Below are positions 1 through 7,525 of a DNA stretch of 8,212 bases, piece by piece. Position 1 is the stretch's first letter; every line of letters begins with the position of its first letter. A program made the translations under genes and the position numbers. This DNA is from CBDVBZ01 sp965372355. Lineage in GTDB: Bacteria > Krumholzibacteriota > Krumholzibacteriia > WVZY01. The notes below the pieces were generated by a model. That model was not told where the DNA came from. It was given only the letters and a program-made list of their open reading frames with translations, and did no database searches. Location: NCBI GenBank assembly GCA_965372355.1, contig CBDVBZ010000145.1, positions 1 through 8,212 of the forward strand, in the 5' to 3' direction.

Positions 1-1323
1 ATCGAACCAGACACCCAGGTGCATGCGTGAGTTCTTGTTTATATGATGGCGGATCTTGTCCACGCCAAAAACCCATCCCACGAGGATGCATTCCGATAAA
101 CCGACGAGAAGAAGACCGTAGGAGAACACCCAGTGGTCCATGAGATCGAGCAGTGTAAGACCGAGCGTTCCGTTATTCTCGAGCCCGGGATTGACGACCT
201 GCGGCAGGGCAAAGCACGCGCTCCCGATGAGACCCACCGTCGCCACGATGCCGACGGTTTTTTTGCGTGTCCAACCGAAATTATCTTTCATCGATGACAC
301 GATGGTTTCGACCAGTGACACCGATGACGTCAGACCGGCAAGAAGCAGCAGTGTAAAAAACAAGACTCCGAAAGCGGCGACTCCGGTGGGTAGTTCACTA
401 ATGCCCGTTGGAATGATAAAAAAGGTCATACTGAGCGTACTGGCCTGTGGCACGACAGCGCACGCGAACAGAATTGAGAAGATAGCGAGCCCAGCGATGT
501 ACTCGAAGCCGCAGTTGAGAAGCGATGTGATAACGGAGTTCTGCGTCACATCGCTCTTGCTAGGCAAATAGGATGCGTACGCGGTCATCGTGCCGAATCC
601 GAGTGATAGCGTAAAGAATATCTGGCCAAAGGCGCCCTGCCAGACGGCTGGATCCTTCATCACGGAGAAGTTGGGGGTAAAAAGAACGTATACGCCATGG
701 ATGCCGTGCTGCAGGGTGATCCCACGGATAATGAGAACAATCATGAATATCCACATAAGCGGTACGAAAACCCGGGTCACCGGCTCAATGCTGTCGACCC
801 CCTTCCTCACAATCAGAACGTTGAAGAACCAAATGATGACCACATAAACCAAGGGCTTCCATGTCGAGAGCATGTGAAAGAAATACGCCACGGGATTTGC
901 GATATCCCCTTCGACGAAACCGAATGCCGGCACCGCTACGGACACTTTCCACAGCGCTCCGAACGATCCGACCAGCATACCGAAAACCCAGCCAAGAATC
1001 GTGATGTAGTACATGGTGAGAAAACCCGCATTCAGGTTTGCCCACCATCCCAGAAATTCCCCCTTACTCCCCGCGACGCGAGAAAGGGACCCCGGGAACG
1101 CATGTCGAGTGTAGTTGCCCAGACCGAATTCGAGGATCATCACCGGAATACCGATGACAAAGAGTGCAATGAGGTACGGCAGGTAGAAGGCACCGCCGCC
1201 GAATCTGTAGGCATTTGCCGAGAAGAATACGATGTTACCGAGGCCAATGGCAGAGCCAGACGCGGCGAGAATGAAGCCGATCCGAGATTTCCACTGGCCA
1301 CGAGCGGCGGCTTTGTCCGGCAA
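1..1323 (-). CDS. Sodium:neurotransmitter symporter family (NSS/SNF) transporter, 3' end cut by window edge
   Basis: This is an inner-membrane LeuT-fold, probably Na+-coupled, importer of an amino acid or amine. It is open for 441 codons to the left edge, so the C-terminus after about TM10 is missing. By remembered alignment to LeuT, the Na1 residues A25, N30, T238 and N270 are present, as are the Na2 residues G23, I26, A329, T332 and S333. TM3 has the substrate Tyr (Y106), and TM6 has the unwound SLGFG segment (240-244). E274 matches LeuT E290, which suggests chloride independence. The cytoplasmic gate is intact (R8, W11, D347). On the outside D396 (LeuT D404) is kept, but F33 replaces the gate arginine R30, and the usual RFP motif reads FFS. 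The start is TTG: a TGA lies directly upstream in frame, AAGGGGGG sits just before it, and the first in-frame ATG would remove TM1. A promoter lies upstream. The substrate is unknown; the family call is very secure. Confidence 0.95.
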   Translation of the reverse strand, partial: MPDKAAARGQWKSRIGFILAASGSAIGLGNIVFFSANAYRFGGGAFYLPYLIALFVIGIPVMILEFGLGNYTRHAFPGSLSRVAGSKGEFLGWWANLNAGFLTMYYITILGWVFGMLVGSFGALWKVSVAVPAFGFVEGDIANPVAYFFHMLSTWKPLVYVVIIWFFNVLIVRKGVDSIEPVTRVFVPLMWIFMIVLIIRGITLQHGIHGVYVLFTPNFSVMKDPAVWQGAFGQIFFTLSLGFGTMTAYASYLPSKSDVTQNSVITSLLNCGFEYIAGLAIFSILFACAVVPQASTLSMTFFIIPTGISELPTGVAAFGVLFFTLLLLAGLTSSVSLVETIVSSMKDNFGWTRKKTVGIVATVGLIGSACFALPQVVNPGLENNGTLGLTLLDLMDHWVFSYGLLLVGLSECILVGWVFGVDKIRHHINKNSRMHLGVWFD

Positions 1324-1327
1324 TCAA

Positions 1328-1335
1328 CCCCCCTT
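1328..1335 (-). promoter_or_regulatory. Ribosome binding site for the NSS gene
   Basis: On the minus strand AAGGGGGG lies 4 nt (from its last G) upstream of the TTG at 1323-1321. An in-frame TGA occupies 1326-1324, immediately before that TTG, so translation cannot begin further upstream. Together these two facts fix the unusual TTG start. Confidence 0.75.
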
Positions 1336-1360
1336 AAGCTATCGGGTGTAAGATCAAGGC

Positions 1361-1390
1361 ACTGTATGCATTGATAGTCTCAACTGTCAA
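1361..1390 (-). promoter_or_regulatory. Sigma-70-like promoter for the NSS gene
   Basis: The minus strand shows a perfect -35 hexamer TTGACA (1390-1385), an 18-nt spacer and a -10 hexamer TACAGT (1366-1361), which matches TATAAT at 4 of 6 positions. Transcription would begin near 1354 and give a leader of about 30 nt carrying the ribosome binding site. This suggests the symporter gene is transcribed separately from the efflux operon upstream. It is a prediction from sequence only. Confidence 0.6.
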
Positions 1391-1401
1391 GATTTTTGCG
1401 G

Positions 1402-1545
1402 ATCATGGAGGTTGATGTCTCCGGCGACACAGATGGGCTGAAGGTCCCGGAGAACTTTCTCGAAGAGGGCGCAGAATACAAGGCCGAAGTCCTGTTCATC
1501 TTGGAGAACGGCAACAAAACCATCACGGAGGGGTTCTTCAACACG
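1402..1545 (+). pseudogene. Remnant of a secreted fibronectin-III-like protein (C-terminal end)
   Basis: About 48 plus-strand codons read as a protein-like segment unrelated to the antisense of any neighbour, because it lies in the gap between the pump and symporter genes. Its pattern is a beta strand (MEVDVSG), then LKVPENFLEEGAEYKAEVL, then FILENGNKTIT and GFFNT. That resembles the last strands of fibronectin type III-like domains in bacterial secreted proteins, where a 'VP..FL..G.EY..EVL.I..NGN.TIT' pattern is common. The frame is blocked upstream by TAG at 1375-1377, so only a short C-terminal piece remains, with no start region. There is no stop where the domain should end: the frame runs on into the antisense of the pump gene, while a +1 shift would meet TAA at 1565-1567. 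It faces the pump gene tail to tail. I infer a truncated, once convergent gene. The family link is from recognition, not a search. Confidence 0.6.
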
Positions 1546-1563
1546 TTGCCGTGGGCGTTGCCG

Positions 1564-4500
1564 CTAAGGCTGTGTTGCCGAGGTCGGTTCCGGTGCGGGC
1601 TCCGTGTATTGGCGCCCAATGATCCGCATGGCGAGCCTCTTGACATCCTCGAGAATGATATAGACCGACGGCACGATGATGAGCGTGGTCACCGTCGAGA
1701 AAATCACGCCGAAGCCGAGCGAGATGGCCATCGGGATGAGAAACTTCGCCTGTACGCTTTTCTCGAGCAGAAGCGGTGTGAGACCGGCGAATGTGGTGAG
1801 CGATGTCAGGATGATCGGCCGGAAACGCGCGATGCCTGCTTCGTACACCGCCCGGGTGAGATCGCCGTGCTCGGCACGGCGCCGGTTGACGTAGTGGACG
1901 AGCACGATGCTGTCGTTGACGACCACACCGGTCAGTGCGACCAGACCGAACATGGAGAGGATCGTGAGATTTTGTCCCATGATGACGTGTCCCCACACGG
2001 CGCCGACCATACCAAAGGGAATGATCGACATCACGATCAGCGGCTGGATATACGATCTGAACGGAATGGCCATCAATGCATAGATGGCGATCAGCGCAAA
2101 AAGGAATCCTCTGACGAGCCCCGCCATGGTATCGGCCTGTTCTCGCTGCTCCCCCTCGAATGTGTACGACACGCCGGGATAGTCGGCAAGAATCGCCGGG
2201 AGTGCGGTCTCCTTCAAATCCGCCAGGACCTCGGAAGCGTTACCCTGGGTCTCATCCACATCGGCCGTTACATTGATCGCGCGTTGCCGGTCGACGCGCC
2301 GGATGCTCGAAAACCCCCGCCCCTGCTCCGCCTCCGCCACGACGGAGAACGGGATCTCGCCGCCGTTGGCGGTCCGAATGCGCATGTCTTCGAGATCGCC
2401 GATCGAGCGCCGCTGGTCCTCCGGATAGCGGACCATGATCCGGACATCGTCGCGTCCCCGTTGAATCCGCTGGGCTTCCTCGCCGTAGAACGCCTGCCGA
2501 ACCTGACGCGCGAGGTCGATCAGCGTGATCCCGTACGCCTCGGCGGCCGGTTTGACGAAGAGCTTGACCTCTTGTTTGCCGGATCGGAAGGAGTCGGTGA
2601 TATCGAACACACCGTGGTATTTGGCAAGCTCGAGTTTGAGCCGCTCGGATGCGGCCGACAGGTCATCCATGTCGAGACCGGTCAACTGAACGTTGATGGG
2701 TTCACCCGTGGAAAAGATGCTCGATGTAAACGCGAGCTCGACCACGTCCGGAATGGGTTCGGTTGTCTGCCGCCACCGCCGGACGATCTCCGCGCTCGTG
2801 ATATCGCGATCCTCGGAAGGCGCGAGCTCCAGGACCATCTCGCCCAGGTGGCTTTGGGCATAGGCGCCTGCGCTAACCCCCGCGTGCGGGCCCTGTCGTA
2901 CCCGAAACGGCTGATCCCCAACCGACGTGAAGACGTGCTGAATGGTTTTCGGATGCCCATCGCGTGTGGCGGCATTGAGCTCATCGCGTAGCGCGAGTGC
3001 GCTGTCTTCGATCTTTTTCATCGCTTCCGCCGTTGCCTCGACCGGTGTGCCCAGCGGCATGGTCACGGCGGCGGATACGAAATCCGACTCGACGTTGGGA
3101 AAGAAGATGAACTTGACCCAACCGGCACCGAGAAGCCCGATGGTAAGAAGAAGTGTTACCGTGGCGATGGCGACCGTTGTGTATCGAAAGCGAACACCCA
3201 TCTCCAGACTGGGTTTGTAGACCCGCTGGATAAACCAGCCCACTCGATCGGCGAAAGCAGTCTGAAAACGAAGCCAGATGGCGCCGACGCCACGTGGCTT
3301 CTTCTTGTCGTGGATGTGAGACAGGTGCGCGGGAAGTATGAATAGCGACTCGATGAGCGAGAACGCGAGCGCGCAGATCACGATCACCGGGATCACACCC
3401 ATGACCTTGCCCATCATTCCGGTGACGTAGAGCAGCGGGAGAAACGCGGCGATGGTCGTCAGCACACCAAAGATCACGGGGGTTGCGACCGAGATGGCGC
3501 CGCGCGCGGAGCCTTCCGGGCCAGCGTCACCCTGCTCCTGGTGTTTGAAAATGTTCTCACCGACAATGATGGCGTCATCGACCACGATTCCGAGAACAAC
3601 GATAAACGCAAAGAGAGAAATCAGATTGATCGTGACACCGGCCATCGGCATCAGCCAGAACGCGCCGAGAAACGAGATCGGGATACCGAGGCTCACCCAG
3701 AAGGCGAGACGGAACTTGAGAAAGAGGGCGAGAATAATAAAGACAAGGATGTAACCGTTGCGCGCATTGCGGATCATCAGATCCATACGACCTGCGAGGA
3801 TTCGCGAGAAATCATTCCACGCGGTCAGCGTGACACCGGCCGGCATCCGGTTCTGCGCGTCCCTGGTATATTCTTTGACCTTGGCCGCAATATCCAGAGC
3901 GCTCTGATTGCCCACGCGGTAGACGCGAATGCCCACGGCCGGCTCGCCGGAGAATCGCGCGGATTGATCCGTCTCGGCAAAACCATCGACCACATGGGCA
4001 ACGTCACCGAGGAGCAGACGCGTGCCGTCGGGCCGGGTCAGCAAAACCAGATTTTCGAACTCGTCCCCGCGGTAGGCCTGGCCCTTGGTCCGCAGTAGAA
4101 TCTCACCGCCCGGTGTGCGAATCGATCCACCGGGAAGATCGAGCGATGACCTGCGGACGGCCATGGCCACCGCATCGAATGTCAGGTTGTGACGGCGGAG
4201 CGCCTCCTCCGAGACCTCGATCGAGACCTCATACGGGCGGGCGGCCACCAGCTCGACCTGCGTGATACCCGGGACGGTTGTCAGCTCGTCGCGCACGCGT
4301 TGTCCGAGCGCCTTGAGCGTGACCTCGTCAACCGGTCCCGACACGGCGACATCGATCACCTGCCGGCGATTGGTGATTTCCGAGATGACCGGTTTTTCGG
4401 TTTGCTCGGGGAATGTTTCGATCGCATCGACACGCGCCTTGATATCGTTGAGCATCTCGCGGGGATCGGTCCCCGAATCGAGCTCGACGGTCACCGACGC

Positions 4501-4767
4501 CACGCCCTCGGTCGATGTCGATGTGATCTGTTTGATGCCCTCGAGATCCTGGATTGCCTCCTCGATACGAACGGCTACGCCTTCCTCGACCTCTTCGGGC
4601 GCCGCGCCGAGGTAACGGACGGATATGCTGATAATATCGAGCGAGAACTCCGGAAAGATCTCTTTGGTAATCGTAGGAATCGTGAGCACACCCGCCGCTA
4701 CGATCATGATCATCAGCAGGTTGGCGACGACTGAATTCTGGGCGAACCACTTGATGGCGCCGTTCAT
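1564..4767 (-). CDS. RND efflux pump, inner-membrane permease (AcrB/HAE1-like)
   Basis: This proton-driven pump collects substrates from the periplasm or outer leaflet and passes them to the adaptor and outer-membrane channel. At 1067 residues it is full length for the family (AcrB is 1049). It has the expected duplicated plan: TM1 near residues 12-32, a porter domain, TM2-TM6 from about 330, then a second half starting with TM7 near 529-549 and a second porter domain before TM8-TM12. The TM4 proton-relay pair is D397-D398 (AcrB D407-D408). R981 and T988 match AcrB R971 and T978, but the TM10 lysine K940 is replaced by N951, followed by D952. This points to a divergent HAE1-like subgroup. It is not a CusA/CzcA-type metal pump as far as I can see. 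The ATG overlaps the adaptor's stop in an ATGA, with GGGAG 7 nt upstream (4779-4775), so translation is probably coupled. The substrate cannot be read from the sequence. Confidence 0.96.
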   Translation of the reverse strand: MNGAIKWFAQNSVVANLLMIMIVAAGVLTIPTITKEIFPEFSLDIISISVRYLGAAPEEVEEGVAVRIEEAIQDLEGIKQITSTSTEGVASVTVELDSGTDPREMLNDIKARVDAIETFPEQTEKPVISEITNRRQVIDVAVSGPVDEVTLKALGQRVRDELTTVPGITQVELVAARPYEVSIEVSEEALRRHNLTFDAVAMAVRRSSLDLPGGSIRTPGGEILLRTKGQAYRGDEFENLVLLTRPDGTRLLLGDVAHVVDGFAETDQSARFSGEPAVGIRVYRVGNQSALDIAAKVKEYTRDAQNRMPAGVTLTAWNDFSRILAGRMDLMIRNARNGYILVFIILALFLKFRLAFWVSLGIPISFLGAFWLMPMAGVTINLISLFAFIVVLGIVVDDAIIVGENIFKHQEQGDAGPEGSARGAISVATPVIFGVLTTIAAFLPLLYVTGMMGKVMGVIPVIVICALAFSLIESLFILPAHLSHIHDKKKPRGVGAIWLRFQTAFADRVGWFIQRVYKPSLEMGVRFRYTTVAIATVTLLLTIGLLGAGWVKFIFFPNVESDFVSAAVTMPLGTPVEATAEAMKKIEDSALALRDELNAATRDGHPKTIQHVFTSVGDQPFRVRQGPHAGVSAGAYAQSHLGEMVLELAPSEDRDITSAEIVRRWRQTTEPIPDVVELAFTSSIFSTGEPINVQLTGLDMDDLSAASERLKLELAKYHGVFDITDSFRSGKQEVKLFVKPAAEAYGITLIDLARQVRQAFYGEEAQRIQRGRDDVRIMVRYPEDQRRSIGDLEDMRIRTANGGEIPFSVVAEAEQGRGFSSIRRVDRQRAINVTADVDETQGNASEVLADLKETALPAILADYPGVSYTFEGEQREQADTMAGLVRGFLFALIAIYALMAIPFRSYIQPLIVMSIIPFGMVGAVWGHVIMGQNLTILSMFGLVALTGVVVNDSIVLVHYVNRRRAEHGDLTRAVYEAGIARFRPIILTSLTTFAGLTPLLLEKSVQAKFLIPMAISLGFGVIFSTVTTLIIVPSVYIILEDVKRLAMRIIGRQYTEPAPEPTSATQP

Positions 4768-6002
4768 GAGCCATCTCCCGTCTTGAGCGTCGTCGTGCTA
4801 TCCCCCATCTCCGTGGTGGGTTGGGGCTGTTGTGAAGGGTTGGCCGCTGTTCGGACCTTCATCCCGTCGGTGACCGCATCGAGTGACGAGACGCAGACCT
4901 TCTCGCCCCGATTGAGCCCACCCTGGACAATTGCTCTGTTGCCGCTGAGACGCAGAATGTTGATCTCACGAAAACGAATGTGGTCGTCGTCATCGACGAC
5001 GAGAACCATGTTGCCGCCTCGCACCGCCGACCGGGGCAGCACCACGGCGTTCTCTATCTCACGACCCGCGATATCCGCCTGAACAAAGAGACCCACGGCC
5101 AGGGGCATCCGTTCCCCGCCGGTCTTGCGGCCGTAGGGGTCCTCCACCTGGGCGACAGCGTGCACGACGCGGCTGACCGGATCGATTTCGCCCTCGATGC
5201 GGACGATCCGCGCCACCCACTCGCGGTGGCCGCCTCCAAATTCAGCACTCAGCAGAACCTCCGGCCCCTGCATGTCTGATTTCTCTCCGCGGTAGTTGAA
5301 CGGCAGATCGAGAAATGCGAGCTGCGCATCGGGGATCGGCAACCGAACTTCGGCGTAGTCGATGGCATAAATGGCCGCCACGGGGGCACCGGGTGTCAGA
5401 TACTGCCCGACATCGGCCATTTTCTCGCGGACACGACAGGCAAACGGGGCGCGGACCCGGGTTCTTCTGAGGTTTCTTCTGGCCACTTCGAGCGATGCCT
5501 CGGCGGCGGCCAGAGCGGCCTTTGCCTCCTGGAGCTGGAGCTCACGCGTGGCGAGCGGCGATTCCTTATCGCCGCCCAGTGTCTGCCATTCCTCTCGGGC
5601 CACCTCGGCCTGGGCCTCTTCGAGCTCGGCGCGCACCCGCGCTTGCGCGACCTGTCCCTGTGCGGTGACGACGGCGAGCTCGTAGTCGCGCGCATCGATG
5701 CTTACGAGGATTTCGTCTTTTTCAAAATAGCCGCCGGCGGCGAACGACGGAGCGATAGTCATAACGCGTCCCGCCACTTCGGAGACCAGTGCCGTCTCTG
5801 TCCGCGGCTTGACGGTACCGTGTGTGGTCACGGTAAACCGGTGTGTCTGCGGCTCGGCGATGACAACGCGGACGAGCGGCGCGTACTCTTCGGGCGCCCG
5901 TGTCGCGACCGGCGCCCGCGATTTGAGCATCACCATCGTTATCACCGCACCGACGATCACAATCGCGAACGGCAGGATCAGTCTTAGTTTTTTCTCACTC
6001 AA
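4764..6002 (-). CDS. RND efflux periplasmic adaptor (membrane fusion protein, AcrA/HlyD-like)
   Basis: This protein links the inner-membrane pump to the outer-membrane channel. From the TTG at 6002 it has 412 residues. Residues 6-26 form a hydrophobic N-terminal anchor without a lipobox cysteine, so it is membrane-anchored rather than lipidated like AcrA. Next come a first lipoyl half (GTVKPRTETALVSEVAGRV, from about 62), an Ala/Glu/Arg-rich coiled-coil hairpin (about 110-190), the second lipoyl half (RVRAPFACRVREKMADVG), a beta-barrel domain and a membrane-proximal domain (VVLPRSAVRGGNMVLVV). It ends in a Ser/Thr/Pro-rich tail. An ATG at 6029 would add nine residues, but it has a poor ribosome binding site. 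The TTG has GGAGG 6 nt upstream and gives a natural N-terminus (MSEKKLRLIL). The gene overlaps the channel gene by 8 nt and the pump gene by 4 nt. Confidence 0.93.
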   Translation of the reverse strand: MSEKKLRLILPFAIVIVGAVITMVMLKSRAPVATRAPEEYAPLVRVVIAEPQTHRFTVTTHGTVKPRTETALVSEVAGRVMTIAPSFAAGGYFEKDEILVSIDARDYELAVVTAQGQVAQARVRAELEEAQAEVAREEWQTLGGDKESPLATRELQLQEAKAALAAAEASLEVARRNLRRTRVRAPFACRVREKMADVGQYLTPGAPVAAIYAIDYAEVRLPIPDAQLAFLDLPFNYRGEKSDMQGPEVLLSAEFGGGHREWVARIVRIEGEIDPVSRVVHAVAQVEDPYGRKTGGERMPLAVGLFVQADIAGREIENAVVLPRSAVRGGNMVLVVDDDDHIRFREINILRLSGNRAIVQGGLNRGEKVCVSSLDAVTDGMKVRTAANPSQQPQPTTEMGDSTTTLKTGDGS

Positions 6003-7497
6003 CGGGGGCCTCCGTTTCAGACGTTGCATTCGCTTCCGCTGTCTCTTCGGGCGCTTGTGCTTCCAGAAATTTCATCCACTCGTCGTCCAGATCAAAGCCA
6101 CCGCCCAGAGAGACATGGAGGTTGACGCGCGCGTCGAGCCGCAGCCGGCGAACGGTCAGAAGCTCGCTTTGCGAGTTGAGGGCGCGCCGTTGTGTTTCGA
6201 GTACGGTAATATAATTGACAATACCGACGTTGTATTGACGCTCGGCGAGATGTCTTGCCGCTTCGGATTGTTCGGCTGCGTTTGCCGTATGCATTTCTTG
6301 TGCGGCGAGCGTTTGCTCGGCGAACAGCAGTGCTTCGACCTCACCAAATGCGGTGAGGAGCGAGACGGCGTACTGCGCAAGGATCTGGTCCGAGATCGCG
6401 TGGGAGTTCTCGAGGTTGGCTTTGAGCCGGCCGCCCTGAAAGATCGGCTGGGTCAGGTTGGCCGCGATACTCCACACACTGAAGTTGCCGTCGACGAGGT
6501 CTTCGAGCTGTTGACTCAGCGTCCCGCCGCTCCCGGTGAGCGATATGCGTGGGAAAAACGCGCGCCGCGCCTGGGATACTCGCTTTTCCGCGGCGGCGAA
6601 TCGTCGCTCGGCCGCCAGCAGATCGGGCCGCCGGATCAGGAGATCGCTGGGGAGTCCCGGCGGGACTTCGCCCTCGATGGTGGGCAGATCCGCATCCGCG
6701 ACCAGGGAGGCGCTGGGATAACGTCCCAGCAGGATTTCCAACTGACGTGTGGTCTGATCGAGCTGTTGTCTCCTGAATTGGTAAAGCGCTTCGGCGGCGT
6801 AGAGGTTTGCCAGAGCGAGACGAAGATCGAGCGATGTGCGAACACCCTCCTCGTAGCGCCGCTTGACCTGATCGGCCGACAGACGAAAACTCTCCACGGT
6901 TTGCCCGGCCAGCTCCATCTGGAGCCGCGACTCGATGACGGCGAACCACGACTTGACGGCCTGCGCGGCGACTGACAGACGCGCACCGGCCAGCTCCGCC
7001 CATGTCGCCTGCATATCCGACAGCGCGGCGGATTGCCCCGACCGGATACGGCCCCACAGATCGATTTCCCAGCCGATATCGAGCGACACGCCGAGTGATG
7101 TTGCGCGCGTCGTTAGGACACCGTCGGATGAACCGGGGATCGGGAAGCCGAGCAAGTTCTGTTGGCGACGGCCCGCATCAAAGCGAATGGCCGCCTGCGG
7201 GAAAAGATCCGCGCCCGCCGCCTTGGCCACCGCCGCCGCGGCATCGACACGAGCGACGGCGCCCTTGAGATCGAAGTTGTTGAGAAGCGCCTCATCGACG
7301 AGCGTATCGAGCTCTGTGCTCTCGAAGTATTCCCACCATCGCGTTGTGTCTGCCTCGACTGGGAGTTGTTGTGCTTCTTCGACAGTCCAATCTACCGGCA
7401 CATCGACATCGATCTCCGGCGGCTTGCGCTCCGGCGCCGACGCGCACCCAGCTGTCACGAGCACGAGAGTGGTTATGCCTATAATGAACAAACGCAT
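5995..7497 (-). CDS. Outer-membrane efflux lipoprotein (OprM/NodT family, TolC-like channel)
   Basis: This is the trimeric channel that carries substrate across the outer membrane for the adaptor and pump encoded next. At 500 residues it is normal for the family. The N-terminus is a lipoprotein signal peptide ending TAG-C, with the lipidated cysteine at residue 18. The +2 residue is Ala, not Asp, which favours outer-membrane sorting. Two outer-membrane efflux (OEP) repeats follow, roughly residues 60-260 and 270-470. They include long Ala/Leu/Gln-rich helices and the typical phrases DIGWEIDLWGRIRSG, LLIRRPDLLAAERR, FFPRISLTGSGG and QPIFQGGRL. The last 22 or so residues form an acidic, Ala/Thr/Glu-rich tail that is probably unstructured. 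The ATG is preceded by a modest AAAGG site (7512-7508) and lies 28 nt after the repressor stop. It is probably expressed from the same promoter as the repressor. Confidence 0.95.
   Translation of the reverse strand: MRLFIIGITTLVLVTAGCASAPERKPPEIDVDVPVDWTVEEAQQLPVEADTTRWWEYFESTELDTLVDEALLNNFDLKGAVARVDAAAAVAKAAGADLFPQAAIRFDAGRRQQNLLGFPIPGSSDGVLTTRATSLGVSLDIGWEIDLWGRIRSGQSAALSDMQATWAELAGARLSVAAQAVKSWFAVIESRLQMELAGQTVESFRLSADQVKRRYEEGVRTSLDLRLALANLYAAEALYQFRRQQLDQTTRQLEILLGRYPSASLVADADLPTIEGEVPPGLPSDLLIRRPDLLAAERRFAAAEKRVSQARRAFFPRISLTGSGGTLSQQLEDLVDGNFSVWSIAANLTQPIFQGGRLKANLENSHAISDQILAQYAVSLLTAFGEVEALLFAEQTLAAQEMHTANAAEQSEAARHLAERQYNVGIVNYITVLETQRRALNSQSELLTVRRLRLDARVNLHVSLGGGFDLDDEWMKFLEAQAPEETAEANATSETEAPVE
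6009..6013 (-). promoter_or_regulatory. Ribosome binding site that decides the adaptor start
   Basis: GGAGG on the minus strand lies 6 nt upstream of the TTG at 6002-6000, inside the last codons of the channel gene. The alternative ATG at 6029 has only GGAAG at about 3 nt, which is poor. The site supports a TTG start and an 8-nt overlap with the channel gene. Confidence 0.65.
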
Positions 7498-7525
7498 TGC
7501 TGGGTTGCCTTTGATTCAGGTTCTT

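Noticed and set aside
140..1374. Plus-strand frames opposite the symporter gene (140-571, 590-847, 697-1374)
   Set aside because: The minus strand here encodes a clear LeuT-fold transporter through to the window edge; these frames show no family features.
1508..1552. Inverted repeat ACGGCAAC / GTTGCCGT after the pump gene as a terminator
   Set aside because: The 8-bp arms are separated by 29 nt and no T-run follows on the minus strand, so it is not a convincing intrinsic terminator. I see no better one in the gap.
1544..1563. Direct repeat CGTTGCCG with a 4-nt spacer just after the pump stop
   Set aside because: It is too short to be meaningful alone. It could be a scar of the rearrangement that truncated the FN3-like gene, but it matches no recognisable element.
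1396..2991. Long plus-strand open frame of 531 codons opposite the pump gene
   Set aside because: Only its first 50 or so codons look like protein (the FN3-like remnant). The rest is the antisense of the conserved RND gene, with the Arg/His/Asp-rich composition typical of GC-rich shadow frames.
4137..6837. Recurring GATCGAGCGATG words (near 4138 and 6826)
   Set aside because: They fall in coding frames and encode a Ser-Leu-Asp triplet with preferred codons; spacing and context show no repeat element.
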